DNA from: Anisus vortex
Lineage: Eukaryota > Mollusca > Gastropoda > Planorbidae
DNA length: 64,000 bases
NCBI GenBank assembly: GCA_949126835.1
Contig: OX421494.1
Location: forward strand, 6,757,337 to 6,821,336
Direction of reading: 5' to 3'
This document shows, piece after piece, positions 35,766 to 47,900 of this stretch. A program made the translations under genes and the position numbers. The notes under the pieces are model-generated. The model was given only the letters and a program-made list of their open reading frames with translations, made no database searches and had not been told where the DNA came from. Each line of letters begins with the position of its first letter. The stretch's first letter is position 1.

Positions 35766-36584
35766 TTTACTTTTTACTGGATACAAAAAGCTTAATATGA
35801 AACTATCCAGCGAAATCATTTTCACGTAATTATTTTGCTCAATGGGAGTAAACCAAGCACAAATTCTCATTAACTCCCTTGTTTGAAACATAACTTGGCA
35901 TAGAATGCACAAGTAAATTACCACAATAATAATGTGCCACACTGTCTGCTTGTGTCTCTAGTACTAATACACTTTTCTTTTATTTCATCACTAATAATGA
36001 GTCACTTTGAGTAAACATGACAAGAGTACTTGATGTAAACAGGTTGTTTTGTTTATATGTAAAGCATGTCAGGGCTCTACTAACTGATCGACCTACTACT
36101 GACTGACTTACTTTTAGTTCATCTCATTATCTCCCCTCACTGACCACACACACACACACATATTTACTGCGACTCTAAGAAATGGCCAGCATTATTATAA
36201 AAAAAATAAAAAATAATCATGATGAAAAGTTGTGGCGAATCTGAAATTGATATTTTAAATATTGATTACGTCTAAATTTAAAAAAAAAATAATAAATCAG
36301 CTATATATCATTCATTTGCAACCTCATGATAGGTCTATTCCTATTAAGACATAATCTTTTCTTCAACTGGTTGGTTTTATCAACGCCGATATTACTATTG
36401 TCATATTATGGCAAAAATGTACCATAGTATTGGGCCTACTATATATTATCAAATATGTGTGGCGTTCATGGTTATCTTTTAGAAATGTGTTTAGTCATTT
36501 CCCCTGCTTGTCAATGTTCATGAAGATTTCCATTACCTCCCTTGAATCTTACTTTATCTCTCCCTCTCTCTTCATCTCTATATA

Positions 36585-36592
36585 TCTCTCTC

Positions 36593-36641
<49 letters not shown>

Positions 36642-36642
36642 T
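36585..36642 (+). repeat. Compound microsatellite (CT)n(CA)n
   Basis: A CT-rich run leads into an uninterrupted CT array and then about nine CA units. Confidence 0.9.
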
Positions 36643-37517
36643 TCTATTTAAACGATTCGCGGGCCACGGCATTCATTTCATTTAAAGCATTCAGACCTTC
36701 ATGTTCAATAGTCCTTAAACCCATTTAAGCATTGGGTATTTTGGGACGTTCTGTAGATAAACATTTTAACGCCATTCATTTGGTCAATTGTGTGTGTGGT
36801 AAAGAAAACTCCTCAATAAAACTATAAAAATTTTATCAAGAGATAATTATACATGGCCATAGTTCTTTTACTGCCTAAATATCGAGCTTGTATTGTAATA
36901 GGTGAAAAATTATGTGGGTCAGTGAATTTTAATTTTCCTTCGTCACTGTTGTCTTTATCTAGAGATCGGTGCGTTTTCTACCTTTAGATTCGCAATTTTA
37001 ATACTGATCAATTAATCGTATTTCAAACCCTACTGTCACTGTTAACAGTTTATTGTTTTTATATGCAATAAAGTCATTACTGTCTATGGCGCCACCTATC
37101 AAAGAAAGATAACTGTATACGAATAGAAAGTAGAATGGCATTTAACATTCTTTGTATTTGGAACGTGTTTACACGAATTATATTTCCGATATGATAATTT
37201 CAACTTGCGTTGAGGTTGATGCAGAGTGGCCCAGCAGAAAAGCATTGAATTGTCAGCCTAACGATCCCAGATTTGAGTTCTTTTTAACTTTAAGTTTTTG
37301 TCTTCACTAACCATATAAGGCAGTAGCAGTTGATTGGTCCAAACATTTTGTGACGAGGTGTTTAAACAATTGACGTCACAATCACATTTCCACTTTAACA
37401 AGTTGTACTTGATTAACTACAGTAACAATGGGCTATAATATTGTTTATTGTACAAGGTTAACTATACGACAATAGCAATAAAACTGAGTTTGAAATTGGA
37501 AATACAACAATTTTAAT

Positions 37518-37817
37518 TTACAATGAGTTTTTTGTTTTTGTCAAGGGAGAGGTGTCAGGAGAGCTTGGTGACGTCAAATTGGAAGAGGTGTTTGACAATG
37601 TGTGACTCGTCATAGTGACTGGAGCGCCGGAGGTGACATTCATATGTATGGACGGACCTAAGTAAAAATCATCATCAACACGACACCGTGACGAACTATA
37701 CGTCACATTATAATGTGTACGCCACATACGACAAAATGCTGGGAGATGGAGTCGATTAAGCTTATTAATAGGCCTACGTAAATCTCTAAGATACCGATGT
37801 GTGTACATAAAATCCAC
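37518..37817 (-). CDS. Unrecognised 99-aa ORF, possible terminal exon
   Basis: Open on the minus strand, ending in TAA near 37518, with a candidate AATAAA (minus strand) at about 37448-37443. The second half is Ser/Thr/Pro-rich (TSHTLSNTSSNLTSPSSPDT) and base composition is less AT-rich than around it. A TCCCAG acceptor-like site lies within, near 37745. I do not recognise the product, and no matching upstream exon was found between 37.8 and 41.8 kb. It could be the last exon of a gene with distant exons, or chance. Confidence 0.2.
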   Translation of the reverse strand: MDFMYTHRYLRDLRRPINKLNRLHLPAFCRMWRTHYNVTYSSSRCRVDDDFYLGPSIHMNVTSGAPVTMTSHTLSNTSSNLTSPSSPDTSPLTKTKNSL

Positions 37818-38975
37818 CAGGTCTATTCCTCTAATTTATTAATAGGCCAACTTCTGTGTTTTTGTGCTACATTAATCAACATAGGCAAAATACTTTTGCA
37901 ATAGGCCTACCATTAACCTAAAAGAATTTCGGGGGGTATACAATAGCCTATATAGATAACTTTACCACAGTACATCATGCTTTAAACTTAAACCTGTATA
38001 TACAGCATCTCCCCCCTCCCCCTACCATTTCAAAAAAACAAAAGAAAATAGATCTATCTGTGTTTAGGCTAAGATTGCATAGGTTCACAGAAGTGTTGAT
38101 CCCACCGCCTCGTTATCAGGCTTAGGCTACGTTTGCTCTTCGCCATTAGAGGCTAGGGTGTTTACTTTAATGCCACTGAAGCCGTATTGTACTAGTAAAT
38201 TACTTACACGAGTTTTATTGATTTTCGTTTGTTTGATTCCAACAGAAGACAGGGTTAATGCGCCTGTTTAAACGCCTGCTCTTGGCAAACAATATTAGTT
38301 AGAGGGCGTGTGACGCTTGCAGCATGACAAGTGTAAGCTTACACACATTGATGTAGGTTAATTCGTGTTGAAAACAAAACTTAGAGGGCCATATTTAATA
38401 AGCTCTTACAAAGCCTAATTGATATATTTTTAATTATGCGATTTAAGAAAGCAACAAGAAACACTTCCATCATATATCATATGGCCATTAGCGTATCCCC
38501 CCTCCACATTCTTTGAAAGAAGTCTAAAAATTCTTTTTATAGATCAGTGGGTTAAGCACATACAAAAGATAGTTAATTAGTCTAGTTAATTAAGTACACG
38601 TTTATGCAGTGGAAATTTAATTGAAAGAAGCACATTTTTGTTTGATGTGATGTCGCATAGTTTAAACACACATCCCCTTCGTAACAAATCGGCTTCTTAA
38701 GGTATCAAACTAACTCATAAAATAATAGACATGCTGTGGTTCATGTACATTTTCTGTGATATGGGCGTGTTGGACCCACCAGGGCCGAGTTAACTATTGA
38801 GGAAAACAAAAAGCACATTCTTACGGCCTCTTAACTAACACAACCAGAAGGCAATATTTAAATACCTTTATTTTAAATCTCCAATACCGGCCTTTTACAA
38901 AAAGGCAGAGACGCACAATGCATTCATAGGCTACATTTACGCAAATTATTTTTTATTCGATAATATGCCTGCTAG

Positions 38976-40033
38976 GACTTTGAAAAGGCTTTCGACAGTG
39001 TGGATAGAGAAACCATCTGGAAGTAATGAGCCACTATGGCATCCCATCAAAATTCATCAACATCACCAAGAAACTACATGAAGACTGTTGCTGCCAAGTC
39101 ATCCATAAAGGAAAGCTAACCAGTCCATTTGCTGTGAAGACCGGTGTGCGTGAAAGCTGCATGCTGTCACCGCTGATCTTTTTAATTGTAATAGACTGGA
39201 TCGGGAACAACCTCGGGAAACAGCACAGGCATTCAATGGACTTTCATAAAGAAGCTAGAAGACTTGGACTTTGCAGACGATGTCGCCGTCCTCTCACACA
39301 GACAGCAAGACACGCAATCTAAACTAAACCGACTGTCCGAAGAGGCGAGAAAGGTTGGGCTAAAAATAAATAAAAGGAAAACAGAAGTCATGAACAGAAC
39401 AGGTCAATACAGCTAGATGATGAGGAAATAATAGAAACGGACAAATTTGTTTACCTGGGAAGTGTGGTGAGTAGATACGGAGGAACAGATGAAGACATAA
39501 AGAGCAGGATCAACAAGGCCAGGCTTGCTTTCAATGCCCTGCGCCCTATGTGGAGCTCAAGCGCGCTGTCCTTAAAGAACAAAGTAAGACTATTTAATAC
39601 AAATTTTAATGCAGTCCTCTTATATGGCCCATAGACCTGGAGAGTTACCAAGGCAAATACAAGCAGCCTCCAGACATTTGTAAACAGATGCCTGAGGCGC
39701 ATGCTAAAAATTCGATGGCCGGAAACCATTTCATGCGTCAGCCTATGGGAAAAGACCGGACAAAAACCCATCGACAACAGCATCAAAAGCCGTAGATGGA
39801 AGTGGATTGGTCACACTTTAAGAAGAACAGAAGACAATGTAGCAAGACAAGCACTTGACTGGAATCCCCAGGGCAAAAGGAAAGTAAGCAGACCCAGGCA
39901 AATTTGGAGGAGATCGGTCGTAGGTGAGGCAAAGGATGTTGGCCTCACATGGACACAAATAAAGGGAGCCTCCCAAGACCGATGGAAAAGTGTAGTTGCG
40001 GCCCTATGCTCCTATGGGTATATACAGTACTAA
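38976..40033 (+). mobile_element. 5'-truncated non-LTR retrotransposon ORF2 (reverse transcriptase), broken
   Basis: Starts inside the RT domain at DFEKAFDSVDRETIWK and continues with HYGIPSKFINI, CQVIHKGKLTSPF.VKTGV, the catalytic FADD box at 39270-39281 (LDFADDVAVLSH), INKRKTEVM, FVYLGSVV and KSRINKARLAF. It then has LRRMLKIRWPETIS, WKWIGHTLRR, ALDWNPQGKRK, RPRQIWRR, and a stop at 40031-40033. At least one early stop (after TIWK), one internal TAG (about 39632) and frameshifts make it non-functional. The last 110 codons (39701-40033) are intact. It is a member of a LINE family common in marine and freshwater invertebrates. It is better preserved than, and distinct from, the fragment at 33.4-34.3 kb. 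Confidence 0.88.
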
Positions 40034-40456
40034 GTCAGGTAAGTCACCAGGAATTCTGATATAATATACGTTTAGGCCTACTGTACCGCCTTACACGATC
40101 AACGGGCTATATAATTGGAAGTACTTTTGAAAATGTGCGCGTAACTAGCTCCCCTAAACTCCCCTAATAAACTCACTAAGCTTATTATAATAGGCCTACC
40201 GGTGGCTCATGTGACATTGTGATAGGGCAGCTGCTGCGCCACATCGCATTTATATCAAAATATAAACCAAGGGGAAGTAAGAAAAGGTTTACAGAGTATA
40301 AAACAAACGTCGAGGAACATTGTGCACCCGAGAAGGGAATTCAAACGGAAAATAAAGTATTTTCTGTAGCCTTTGTGAATGTGCATCGAGTTTTTTTATA
40401 ATTAATTTTAGATCATAATATTATTGTGTGATGATATATTTACTGAACTGGTACAG

Positions 40457-40491
40457 ATCTCTCTCTCACTCTCCCTCTCTCTCCCTCTCTT

Positions 40492-40533
<42 letters not shown>

Positions 40534-40554
40534 GGCTATATATAAATATATAGG

Positions 40555-40619
<65 letters not shown>

Positions 40620-40620
40620 T
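40457..40620. repeat. (CT)n-(AT)n-(AG)n palindromic microsatellite
   Basis: A CT-rich run, then AT repeats interrupted by two AGGCTATAT segments, then (GA)n. The CT and GA arms are complementary around an AT core, so the block is a long imperfect inverted repeat. Confidence 0.9.
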
Positions 40621-41399
40621 GAGTCTGTTTGCAGATAATTTTACCTCATAGAATATTTTAATAACTATAATGTATATATACATAGGTATATCGTTTTTAT
40701 TTTCGTTGATCATTAAAGGACTAATCCGTTCACATCGCCAATCGTAAAATATATGCACAAAACTTTTGGGCGTTATATTTTCACTATCAGTGATACATTA
40801 TAAATATGGTTTATAAACTACAATTTGCTGACATATTGGTTTTTTTAATTTGAGGTCAGTTACCAATCCACTGAGTACAATGGACGTGGACTTTTTTTTC
40901 GATCAAATTATAATTAGGTCTACTATACAAAAAATGGAATGTGATGCCTCCATGTGACATTAATAATTTGATGATGTATTAATGAATAACCGGTGTGTTT
41001 ATTTCTTGTTAATCAAGGCAGAGGAAGTCCGTTTTGTTTTTCATTTATAAAATTTTAACTCCAAAAATTGTTACAAACTATTAATCTTTTATCGGTGTTA
41101 ATATCTATCCTTTTGGTGGTTAACATTTGAAATGATTCGTCAAATTTTGGTTAGACATGTACAGTTGGATCAGAAGATTTTCCAAGCTTGATAGGCGAAT
41201 CTGTCAGATGGCCATTAGTGTATTAGTTAACAAGTGTCTCCATATTGTGAACTTAAGACAGTCGTTGATTTAAATTTATAGCACATAATTAATTACAGAA
41301 AGCACAGCCTCGTTTTAAAATCCCCCATAAATTTTCGCATGAAAATATAAAATCGAAAAGTAAATTAAGTAAAAGGGGTTCACCATTATCCGTGGCCAC

Positions 41400-41505
41400 G
41401 GCATAGGCCTACTATGGGACCCGGGATAAAATCCTCGCCTTCCGGATTCGAACCCATGACCTTTGGTACGCCAGCCAAACGCTCTGCCACTTAGACGCCA
41501 AACAA
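41400..41505 (-). repeat. tRNA-derived SINE, family 2, head fragment
   Basis: Contains GGGACCCGGGATAAAATCCT and, on the minus strand, GGTTCGAATCC (B box) and an A-box-like GTCTAAGTGGCAGAG. It is comparable to 5750-5850. Confidence 0.65.
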
Positions 41506-41935
41506 AAAACACATGAAAAGTAGGCTATGTAAGGTTGTAGACGCGTTGAACACTTCAAAGTCTTACGGTAAACCTTGTAGATCACACATGTGATAAAAAC
41601 AACAACAACTAAGCATTTATAATTGAAGATACGAATTAAAAAACAGGGCAGCTAACATTTGTTACACTGTCAGTACCGGTAAACTAATCGTGGGGCGTGG
41701 TATAGGCTACTTAGTTGCACTAACCACCTATAGCCGTAAAGCATTGATAAGCAGGACTCGATCTGTATCAACTAATCTTCTATCGCGTCCTATCTTGATC
41801 GTCTGCTTTAAAAGAAAAAAGATTGGGTAAATTAACACTGAGGCCTTAACAAAATACTATCGATTCTTTTTCTTCTTCTTTTCAGTTAGATATCAGTTGC
41901 CGAGTCAAGAGTAGAGTTGTCTAAAGGATTTAATC

Positions 41936-44900
41936 ATGTCTTTACCACCGGTAAGTTTTTTTTTATAATAATAATAATATATAAATAATTTCAGTGGTGA
42001 AATGACTATCACATCTCTAAAATTTTAGAATATTGTCGTAAAAACTCACAACTTAGCCTAACCCTTTCAGAACCACGACTAGTTTTAAATACAGACCGCA
42101 GATATTATTGTTTAGGAAACAAACATTCCTGAATAAAACATGCAAAAAAGTATAGATTATATCATAGGGAAATGGTTGGAAGGTGGATGAAAATTATAGA
42201 ACCTTAAGATAGAGAAATTGATAGATGGGCGAGAGAGAGGGAGAGAGAGAGAGAGAGAGAGAGAAAATGGGCGAGATAAAAAGAAGCTATATGGATAAAG
42301 AGACATCTATTATATAATAAAACTCAATAAATTGACAAAATCGAAAATAATTTCCGATTCTCTTTCCATGGTCAGTGAGCATATAATTTAGCTTGGCCAG
42401 GGCGCCAGCATACATAGAGCCGGCCCTAATAGTCATCGTGTCTAAGAATCCACATTTATTTCAAAACAAGCCTGACATCATCAATTTAAAAACTTTATTG
42501 TGCTTCTGTAGTCGCCTTTTGTTTTTGTGGTCAAAGAGATAAAATAAGCCCCCGTTCTCTCGAAACATCCTTAGGATTTGCGTCTCAACCAAAGTTCAAC
42601 TCCAGGCCTTTTCGAACGAATTGGAACTAGGGATGTTAAAACCGGTTTTTCTTCAAAACCGGTTTTCGGTTCTATAAAACCGGTTTAAAATTTCGGTTCC
42701 CCTCTTCCCATCCCTTGCGCAATGTCACAATAGTCACAGGTCGGAAAAGCCAAATGTGCGTAGTTTTGTAGGTATATTTGAAAAATAGTTCAAATTTGAT
42801 TAGTATTTGCAGGGCATTCAAGGGGTTGATTTCTTTAAATACAATATGATTTTGTACACTTTACCATAAAATTCTTTAGAACTAAAAAAATCGGGGCTAA
42901 TTGATTGAAACCGATAATAACTTTCAATAGTGATAATCAAATTTCCGATTATCGTTGACCATAATATTAAGCAGCGTATGAAGAGGATGACGATGTTAGG
43001 CTTACTACAGGATGCTTAGTACGCAGATGCGTAGGTAATCCAGTAGTACTGCCACCACACCGGCTTATCGGTTGGGAACATAGTTTACAAGGAGCTATCG
43101 TTAAAGACGTTTTTTTCACTATTTTCCACACATAGGATTGTAAATGTAACTTAACATTTGGTTTGATGTTGTTTTTTTATCGCAAGCCATAGTTGGTATT
43201 TTGAAAAAAAGAAACACAATATCTAAGACTAAATAGTGTTAGCAATTGAGGCATCTCAAGAATTGTTTTGTGTGAATCCAACATTATTTATTACAAATAT
43301 TTCCATCAGAACCAAAAAAAGGCTATGTTACTTGAAGTAATGATTACCTTCCAACCAACAAACCGAAATCCGGTTTTGATTTTTCAAATCCGGTATTCCG
43401 GTTTTCGTTTAACATTCCTAATTGGAACCCTAAATGTTCGTTGGTACCGTATACATATTTGTATTATCATCTTGCGGTGTGAAATATGCTACATACATCT
43501 CAGTATATTTTAAATATAGGCTAATTGTGTAGATTATTGTCGTTGTGATTGTGATGATCTAGAATCTAGATGTCTCTATAGAGGTGTCATGTACGTTACA
43601 AAAGGGGTCGCCATAGATAACAGCCGGTTAAATTTAATATAAGCAAATTAAAACAGCTGCTGAACTGCTAAAGGTTACCTAGAGAAAACGATTTAAAGGC
43701 CCATGTAGTGTGCGCGTGTATGTGTGTGTGTGTGCGTGCGCGCGCTTGTGTGTGCAATGTAACTCCTCACTGGACCGTGGGGAGGGGGCTGTTATTCCTC
43801 TTTGCTCTCAATAGCATGTTAGGGGAGCAAGACAATAAGTCCAATACTTATGATGAACTGCGCAGTGGCAGTGAGGTGCTCCAGTTCAACACATGACCAC
43901 ATGTTTTACCGGTGTGACGTAGAAGGCTAGTATTAGTTCACTCCTATGCCTCCCCTTTTCATTGTGTAACAGCCCGTTGTAGACTGGTGGGCACATTGTT
44001 TTTCTGCGCGACCCCTGTCCAATAGGCCAAAGAGGTCACGGGTGAAAGAACAGAGTGTATTCTTCTCCCAGTGGGGTTTATTAGTTAGTAGAGTAGAGAG
44101 AGACCGTCAGGGCTCCTGCTTGTGTTTTTTCTTCAATCATATTTTTTATTTTACTCGTGTTTACTGTCGATGTATATTGTGTTTTATTGAATTAAAGTTA
44201 TATTAATTGTTCCTGCTGGCGTCCTTTATTATCTCTTGGAAAGTAAGGCATGTCACTAATGGAAAGTCCAGGATTCTTCAAGGGTACCATAAAGTCTTTT
44301 AAGATAGTCTACCCACCCTAGACAGTGAGACGTAACACCGGGCAGAGTGGTACAGGGAGTGAACTGAAGCACATGCTCGGAATTTTTTGGCACATTTTAC
44401 TAGTTCCGATTTGTAGTTTCCTGAACATGTTGCTTCAGTCTATTGTGTCTACATCTAGAGATAATTTGCTTTTGGAAAAGTGTAATGAACGTCGCTCCTG
44501 GCATGATTTGAATGCAGTTCAGACCATCTTTGGCTTGCTTTTCTTTTAATATTGTTTTGACTTCATCTGGGTGTAGGGGTACACCTGTCTGTATTTGTCT
44601 GCCTCAAACCATCGCTAGGTTGCCAGCTGTGTCATTTCCTTCAATTTGTGTGTGCCATTTGAAAAACCTTTTTTTTTTTGCTTAGTTGGTTAATGGGATA
44701 TTTGTTTTTATTTGCGACCGTTGAACTGTTTATTAGCATCGGTAGAAATACAATGTAGCTGCTTGTTGAGTGTGTGTGGCTTTCCTGTATATTTGCTGCT
44801 TGTCCTAAGCTTATTGTGTATCGTTAGGCTCTAATATTATCTGAGAGGCTGCCCGTGGCAGTGGTTTTATCAAGGTAGGCCTATTCTCCATTAAGTCACC

Positions 44901-47900
44901 CTATGAGTCTGCCGGCTCCTCAATTTTGTATTGCTTCTTTGGATGAGTCTTCTGTGTAGTCTCTAGTCCAAGAGGTTGTTTTTTTTGTTGTTCACACTGC
45001 TTCTTATTCTAAGGCAGGGGTCGGCAACCTATGTAACGTCTGCCACACTTTGCACACAGATCTATTTCCAGTGGCACGCGAAGGACCCCATTAAAAAACA
45101 ATGCAAGTATTTTCTACAAGAAAGTGAGTGATAGAGCAGGATGACTTTTAGGCTGTTTGGCACACTGAAAGAATTAGAAATCCCACTTTGGCACACTATT
45201 ATCAAAAGATTGCCGAAACCTGTTCTAAGGTAGGCCTACTTGTTATAGGCTTATAAGCGTATAGGCTACCTGTTTTCTTCAAGAAGTGATTTGCTTTCCA
45301 GTCTGAGCCAGCGAGTTCTTTTTTTCAACAGTGCTAGTCTTTGCATTCGCTAGCTTTGTGGATGTCCCTTTGATAGACAAAAACACTTTCCTTGTCCCTT
45401 ATGCAAGAACAAAAGCATATAAGTACTCTTTCTTCCCGAGTGGCATTCGGGCATGGAATGGGTTGCCTGAACAAACCAGGAAAACCAATAACTTAACATC
45501 ATTTAAAACATTAATAAAAATGCAAGACTAGACTCGGACCACGGATGAGCGTAGGACGCAATAATCTTCTTTATAGAAGGAGCGTCTGTAATGTATAAGA
45601 TAAGATAACTCATCACAATTAACCAGTGATACCGCTCTAAAATATCAGAAAAGCCAAGTTGAGCTCCTAAAAAAAGCCCAGAAAAGCCAAGTTATAATAA
45701 AAATGGTCTCGGTGACCTATTTCCCCCCCCCCTTTATTTTTTTTCAACTTCGCCCATGTGCACCTCTCCGCCCTCCGCCCCCCCCCCTTTTTTGTCCCCA
45801 AAACTAAAAACTTAAAAAAAATAATAAAAAATTTATGTTTTATAAAAAAAAATGTTTTTTTTTCTTTCGAAATTTAAGTTATAATAAAATCAATGATGTG
45901 TTAACGTTTCAATTTTTGATGATTTAAATAATAGTTTTCGAAATCATGCCCAAGTGCTGCAAAAGCCTGATTTATTATTGCCCCCACCCCAAACAGTGCA
46001 CTATTTTCCCGATGCAAAATGTTGCCCCCCCCCCACCCCTTTATACTATTTGCCTACCCTTCGCCCCCTTATTTTACTTATTTACACTATTTGTCTCTCC
46101 TCCCACCTCGCATTGTTTTTTGTCTCAACCTCTTCCAGTTAATAACCTACATAGTTATATGATGTGGAATATTTCTTCTATTCACTCGCAATAAGCGGCT
46201 GTGGTGGGTGTTTACCATGATGTCCGATCAATTAATTTTGTGTTGTCAAAGTTGAGGTTAGATTAATTATAAACCACTTCACCTCGTTGCCACCTTATAC
46301 ATTCACTCAATTTCCAGCCACCTCAGCACCGTTTTGATACGAATTAACATAGCCGTCACCATGACAGTGACGCTAGGAGTCTAGCCAAATCTGCTGAAGC
46401 AGCAAAGATGACATATGTATTTATTATATTGTAATCGCTTCCCAAAATACATTTTGGACACTAAAATACATAAAATAATTTTCTTCATAGAAAAAGCCAA
46501 GTTAAAAAGCCAAGGTCCTCGAAAAAAAAGCCAATATCCCAAGTTGGGATCGAAAAAGCCAAGATCTTGGGAAAAAAAGCCAAGGAGTGGTATCACTGCA
46601 TTTAACATTTAGCATAGGTACACACATACACAATACTTAAAAGATCATTTAAGAGAATAGCCTAATCTTATATTAGGTAACAGACGCTTCTTCGATAAAG
46701 AAGATTTTCGCGTTCTACGGTTCTACGCTTATATCCGTGGTTTAGATTCGAAATATCTAGGGTTATGGTAAGAGTTGGATACTTTTAAACAGGGCTGTGG
46801 AGTCCATAGATAAATGTTCCAACTCCAACTCCAACTCCGACTCCTCAGTTTTTTGTACTTCTGACTCCTCTGTATTAATATGTAAATGTATTGCCATATA
46901 GTGAGGCACATGTAAAGAGCATGCTTCTCCACGGTCACTTAATGTGTTCGTTTTGCTGTTACGTGAGGCACTGCATACATTGGTCTTTATTCTTACAGTA
47001 GAGAAGTAATTAATTAGGCCTATAACTTTTTGTGAATTTGGACATTTAAACTTGCTTTTTTTTTAAATCCAATCTAAATTTAGTAGGTGTAGGAGTCGGA
47101 GTCGGAGCTTTATGTGCCGACTCCGACTCCAGGTACCCAAAATGACCCCCGACTCCTACTCCTCGACTCCAACTCCGACTACCAGTCACTACACAGCCCT
47201 GCTTTTAAACACAACAACGCAAGTAGAAGAAAAAAGAAAAAGAACTTTTTATTGTGGACCGATCTTCGTTCGGTAATAAAGAGCAGGCGCCAGGCGTATG
47301 TACCTTAACATAATGTGCATGTAAAACAACGGTGCATACATTTTAAAATACGTCTTTACCAGACCAATAAATTGCATTTGTCTTTTTCTTTTTTTCCCGT
47401 CTACACAAACTAAAGTTATATAAGTAAACGTTTTCATTTGTATTGTTGTACTCACATATAGCTCAGTGATAAAAGCAATTTCAACTTAAAAACTCAGAAC
47501 AAAGAATAAAGAAACGAAATTTAAAAATAATGAAAAAATATTTTTTAATTCATATAATATACCATTTATGGCATAATAAATAGGTAGGCTAACCAATTTA
47601 TTTCCATTCCTTCATTTCGTCAACTTTTAATTTATTTGTAAATATTTAGAGCATAGTTAATAGACAAAATGACAATTTGTTGAATTATTACATTTAGGCC
47701 TACTAGATCAATCTAGACTCTGACTAGACTCTAGACCTATTTACTTTACATCATCATAGAATCTATAAATCAGAGTTACATAATATAATCAACAATTTAA
47801 TTTGTATTTTCTTCTATAAACACTGAAAACATTGTCATAATTACCCATTGTTTTACCCAGCGGGCACAGCTTGTTGTTTCAGTGGGATTTTTTGGTTGAT

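Larger units (their letters stand above)
35766..38975. other. Intergenic sequence with microsatellites and one unexplained ORF
   Basis: No gene recognised. It contains (CT)n-(CA)n at 36585-36640, a short CA run near 36147, a tRNA-like remnant at 37229-37283, and a 99-codon minus-strand ORF at 37518-37817 (listed separately). Three or more TAGGCCTA words occur around 37.77-37.91 kb. Confidence 0.5.

Noticed and set aside
34844..35942. Long repetitive ORFs on both strands
   Set aside because: By-products of a 30-bp tandem repeat, whose unit length keeps frames open.
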